Notes under the pieces: model-generated
Told to the model about the DNA's origin: nothing
Seen by the model: only the letters and a program-made list of their open reading frames with translations
The model's database searches: none
Shown here: positions 50,210 to 52,046 of the stretch, piece by piece
Position numbering within the stretch: position 1 is the first letter of the stretch
Layout of the letters: the number at the start of each line of letters is the position of its first letter
Position numbers and translations under genes: made by a program
From: Pseudomonas sp. NBRC 111124
Lineage (GTDB): Bacteria > Pseudomonadota > Gammaproteobacteria > Pseudomonadales > Pseudomonadaceae
Assembly (NCBI RefSeq): GCF_001320245.1
Contig: NZ_BCBA01000061.1
Location: 1-52,046, forward strand
Length of the DNA: 52,046 nucleotides
Reading direction: 5' to 3'

Positions 50210-51031
50210 CTAATGTTTTGGGGCGTCCGCCTGCACCTGCATCTGCGCTTTCCAACGCTCGACATTGCGCTGCAGCACGGCTTCGGACGCACCGGAGACC
50301 GGCAATTCTGTCAGCTTTTTCGCCAATTGCCCACGCAACCACGCGTCATTGCAGGCCGAATTGTGCGATACGGCCAGGTACAGGCCAGGGCGGTCCACCG
50401 GCAAGCCGCGGGCGATAAGGTTGTTGCTCATGCCCAGGCTCTGCGTCATGGCCATGCCCGAGTAGCGCCCGGCCAACACATAGTCAACCTGGCCCAGCAC
50501 CAGTTTCTGAAAGGCCTGGGTGAGGTTCTGCGCCGGCACCAGCTTGAGCTGCGCCTTGGCAAAGGCGGTAAACGCCGGGGTCAGGCGCGCACGCTCGGAC
50601 AGGCTGCCCTGATACTTGGCCAGGTCGGCCGGGCCGTCAAACGCCAGCGTGGCGTCATGGCGCGTCCAGACCAGATATTCATTGAGCTGCAGGGCCGGAT
50701 GGATATAGTCCAGCGCAGTCAGCTGATCCACTTGCATGGGGGTATCGAGCAGCAGGTCCATGCGCCCGCTACGCACCTCCTCAAGTGCCTGATCGCGCCG
50801 ACCGGCACTGAGCACTTCGACTTTCACGCCCAACTCGCCGAGGACCTGGCGCAGCAGGTCGACATTGGCACCGACCAGGTGTTTCGGGTCTTTCGGGTCC
50901 TGCCAGGAGTACGGCGGCGCATCCGGGCTGCCAGTTGCCACCAGCCGCTCGCACTTGCCTGCCGCCATCACCACCGGCGACAGCAGCGCCACCATGCATG
51001 CCAGCACCCTGCCCGCTTCGCGCAACACCAT
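50210..51031 (-). CDS. Periplasmic solute-binding protein (SBP_bac_3 family)
   Basis: A 273-residue exported protein. The signal peptide ends around VMAAG-KC. The mature part fits the family-3 solute-binding fold with GSPDAPPYSWQD, GANVDLLRQVLGELGVKVEV and AGRYSGMAMTQSLG. No ABC permease or ATPase is adjacent; instead it is the first gene of an operon with two envelope lipoproteins, nine bases ahead of the DUF4398 GTG. It may be a sensory or structural relative rather than a transporter component. Ligand unknown. Confidence 0.85.
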   Translation of the reverse strand: MVLREAGRVLACMVALLSPVVMAAGKCERLVATGSPDAPPYSWQDPKDPKHLVGANVDLLRQVLGELGVKVEVLSAGRRDQALEEVRSGRMDLLLDTPMQVDQLTALDYIHPALQLNEYLVWTRHDATLAFDGPADLAKYQGSLSERARLTPAFTAFAKAQLKLVPAQNLTQAFQKLVLGQVDYVLAGRYSGMAMTQSLGMSNNLIARGLPVDRPGLYLAVSHNSACNDAWLRGQLAKKLTELPVSGASEAVLQRNVERWKAQMQVQADAPKH

Positions 51032-51056
51032 CCGTTACTCCTTGCCCGGCAAAAAA

Positions 51057-51087
51057 AAGCCCGGCCCTCAGTGCGAGGGCCGGGCTT
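51057..51087 (-). terminator. Rho-independent terminator of etfA
   Basis: A 13-base stem (51057-51069 with 51075-51087), very GC-rich with loop agtgc, followed on the minus strand by eight T. It lies 22 bases past the etfA stop and ahead of the solute-binding protein gene. Confidence 0.95.
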
Positions 51088-51109
51088 CTTTATAAGTGAA
51101 GCAGGCGTA

Positions 51110-52039
51110 TCAGACCAGCTTTTCCAGCTCGGGTACGGCTTCGAACAGGTCAGCGACCAGGCCGTAATCGGCCACCTGGAAGATCGGCGCTTCTTCATCC
51201 TTGTTGATCGCAACGATCACCTTGGAATCCTTCATGCCGGCCAGATGCTGGATCGCGCCGGAGATACCGACGGCGATGTACAGCTGTGGCGCAACGATCT
51301 TGCCGGTCTGGCCGACCTGCATGTCGTTCGGCACGAAGCCTGCGTCGACTGCGGCGCGCGAGGCACCGACGGCTGCGCCGAGCTTGTCGGCCAGGCTGTA
51401 CAGGTGCTTGAAGTTGTCACCGTTGCCCATGCCGCGGCCACCGGAAACGACGATCTTGGCAGCGGTCAGCTCTGGGCGGTCGGACTTGGCCAGCTCTTCG
51501 CCAACGAAGGCCGAAATGCCGGCGTTGTGCGCAGCAGCCACCGCTTCGACGGCAGCCGAGCCACCTTCGGCGGCCACGGCGTCAAAGCCAGTGGTGCGTA
51601 CGGTGATGACCTTGACCGAAGCGCTCGATTGCACGGTGGCAATGGCGTTACCGGCGTAGATCGGGCGCTTGAAGGTATCGGCCGATTCAACCGAGATGAT
51701 CTCGGAGATCTGGTCGACGTCCAGCAGCGCAGCCACGCGCGGCAGGATGTTCTTGCCGTTGGTGGTGGCCGGGGCCAGCACGTGGCTGTAGCCGCCTGCC
51801 AGCTCGACAATCAGCGGCGCGACGTTTTCCGGCAGAGCGTTGGCGTAGGCCGCGTTATCGGCAACCAGCACCTTGGCCACGCCAGCGATCTTGGCAGCGG
51901 CTTCGGCAACACCACCGACGTTTGCGCCGGCGACCAGCACGTGGATATCACCACCGATCTTGGCGGCAGCAGCTACGGTGTTCAGGGTGGCCGGGGCCAC
52001 GGCACCGTTCTCGTGTTCAGCGACAACCAGGATAGTCAT
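51110..52039 (-). CDS. etfA: Electron transfer flavoprotein alpha subunit
   Basis: A 309-residue subunit beginning MTILVVAEHENGAVAPATL. The FAD-binding C-terminal half shows KRPIYAGNAIATVQS, VSGGRGMGNGDNFKH, GQTGKIVAPQLYIAVGISGAIQHLAGM and INKDEEAPIFQVADYG. It forms a heterodimer with EtfB and passes electrons from acyl-CoA and other dehydrogenases to ETF:quinone oxidoreductase. The start follows a stop codon immediately upstream, as expected if etfB precedes it. Confidence 0.98.
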   Translation of the reverse strand: MTILVVAEHENGAVAPATLNTVAAAAKIGGDIHVLVAGANVGGVAEAAAKIAGVAKVLVADNAAYANALPENVAPLIVELAGGYSHVLAPATTNGKNILPRVAALLDVDQISEIISVESADTFKRPIYAGNAIATVQSSASVKVITVRTTGFDAVAAEGGSAAVEAVAAAHNAGISAFVGEELAKSDRPELTAAKIVVSGGRGMGNGDNFKHLYSLADKLGAAVGASRAAVDAGFVPNDMQVGQTGKIVAPQLYIAVGISGAIQHLAGMKDSKVIVAINKDEEAPIFQVADYGLVADLFEAVPELEKLV

Positions 52040-52046
52040 TTAGATT
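52040..52046 (-). CDS. etfB: Tail of the upstream gene, presumably etfB
   Basis: Only the stop codon TAA (52040-52042) and the preceding Ile codon are in the window. It abuts the etfA start with no gap. The identity is inferred solely from the usual etfB-etfA order. Confidence 0.35.

Overview
The window looks like a piece of the core chromosome of a fluorescent pseudomonad, most likely of the Pseudomonas putida group. The DNA is GC-rich. Gene order follows that genus: gpsA, a receptor/binding-protein/hybrid-kinase trio, then fabA-fabB; and gltA divergent from sdhCDAB-sucAB-lpd-sucCD. The REP-type inverted repeat at 4402-4490 resembles the abundant P. putida REP family. I see no rRNA, tRNA, insertion sequence, phage or CRISPR.

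Layout. 1-9037: a LysR regulator, then the kdpFABC potassium-uptake ATPase with its kdpDE two-component system, all on the minus strand; a large REP hairpin separates kdpFABC from kdpDE. 9038-15062: minus-strand housekeeping and poorly known genes (AI-2E/PerM-type membrane protein, DUF4892 protein with a possible 20-residue leader ORF, two alpha/beta hydrolases, a coiled-coil protein, sixA, DUF4389 protein, gpsA). 15230-20195: a plus-strand operon of TonB-dependent receptor, periplasmic binding protein and hybrid sensor kinase, overlapping stop-to-start, followed by fabA-fabB for unsaturated fatty acid synthesis. 22193-30695: amidohydrolase, pirin, dienelactone hydrolase, htpG, two thioesterases, a small lipoprotein, a DUF599 membrane protein and the branched-chain amino acid carrier brnQ.

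31039-32676 is the one stretch that looks accessory: three tightly linked genes (a protein with a HEAT-like C-terminus, a cupin-like protein and a 62-residue small protein) with no assigned function, set between brnQ and sucD. It is the best candidate here for an undescribed system.

32815-45783 holds most of the TCA cycle. sucD, sucC, lpd, sucB, sucA, sdhB, sdhA, sdhD and sdhC all read leftward from a good sigma70-type promoter at 44266-44294. gltA reads rightward from its own promoter at 44409-44436. The gaps inside the suc/sdh run carry strong stem-loops that may be RNA processing or attenuation points. 45853-48847 has a START-domain protein, a Cys-cluster protein, a Lys/Ala/Pro-rich exported protein and a MocR-type regulator with a candidate direct-repeat operator. 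49038-51031 is a three-gene envelope operon (periplasmic binding protein, DUF4398 lipoprotein, OmpA-type lipoprotein). The window closes with etfA and the last codons of what should be etfB.

Functions were assigned by reading motifs and family resemblance, without database searches. Start codons were chosen from ribosome binding sites, overlaps and usual family lengths.
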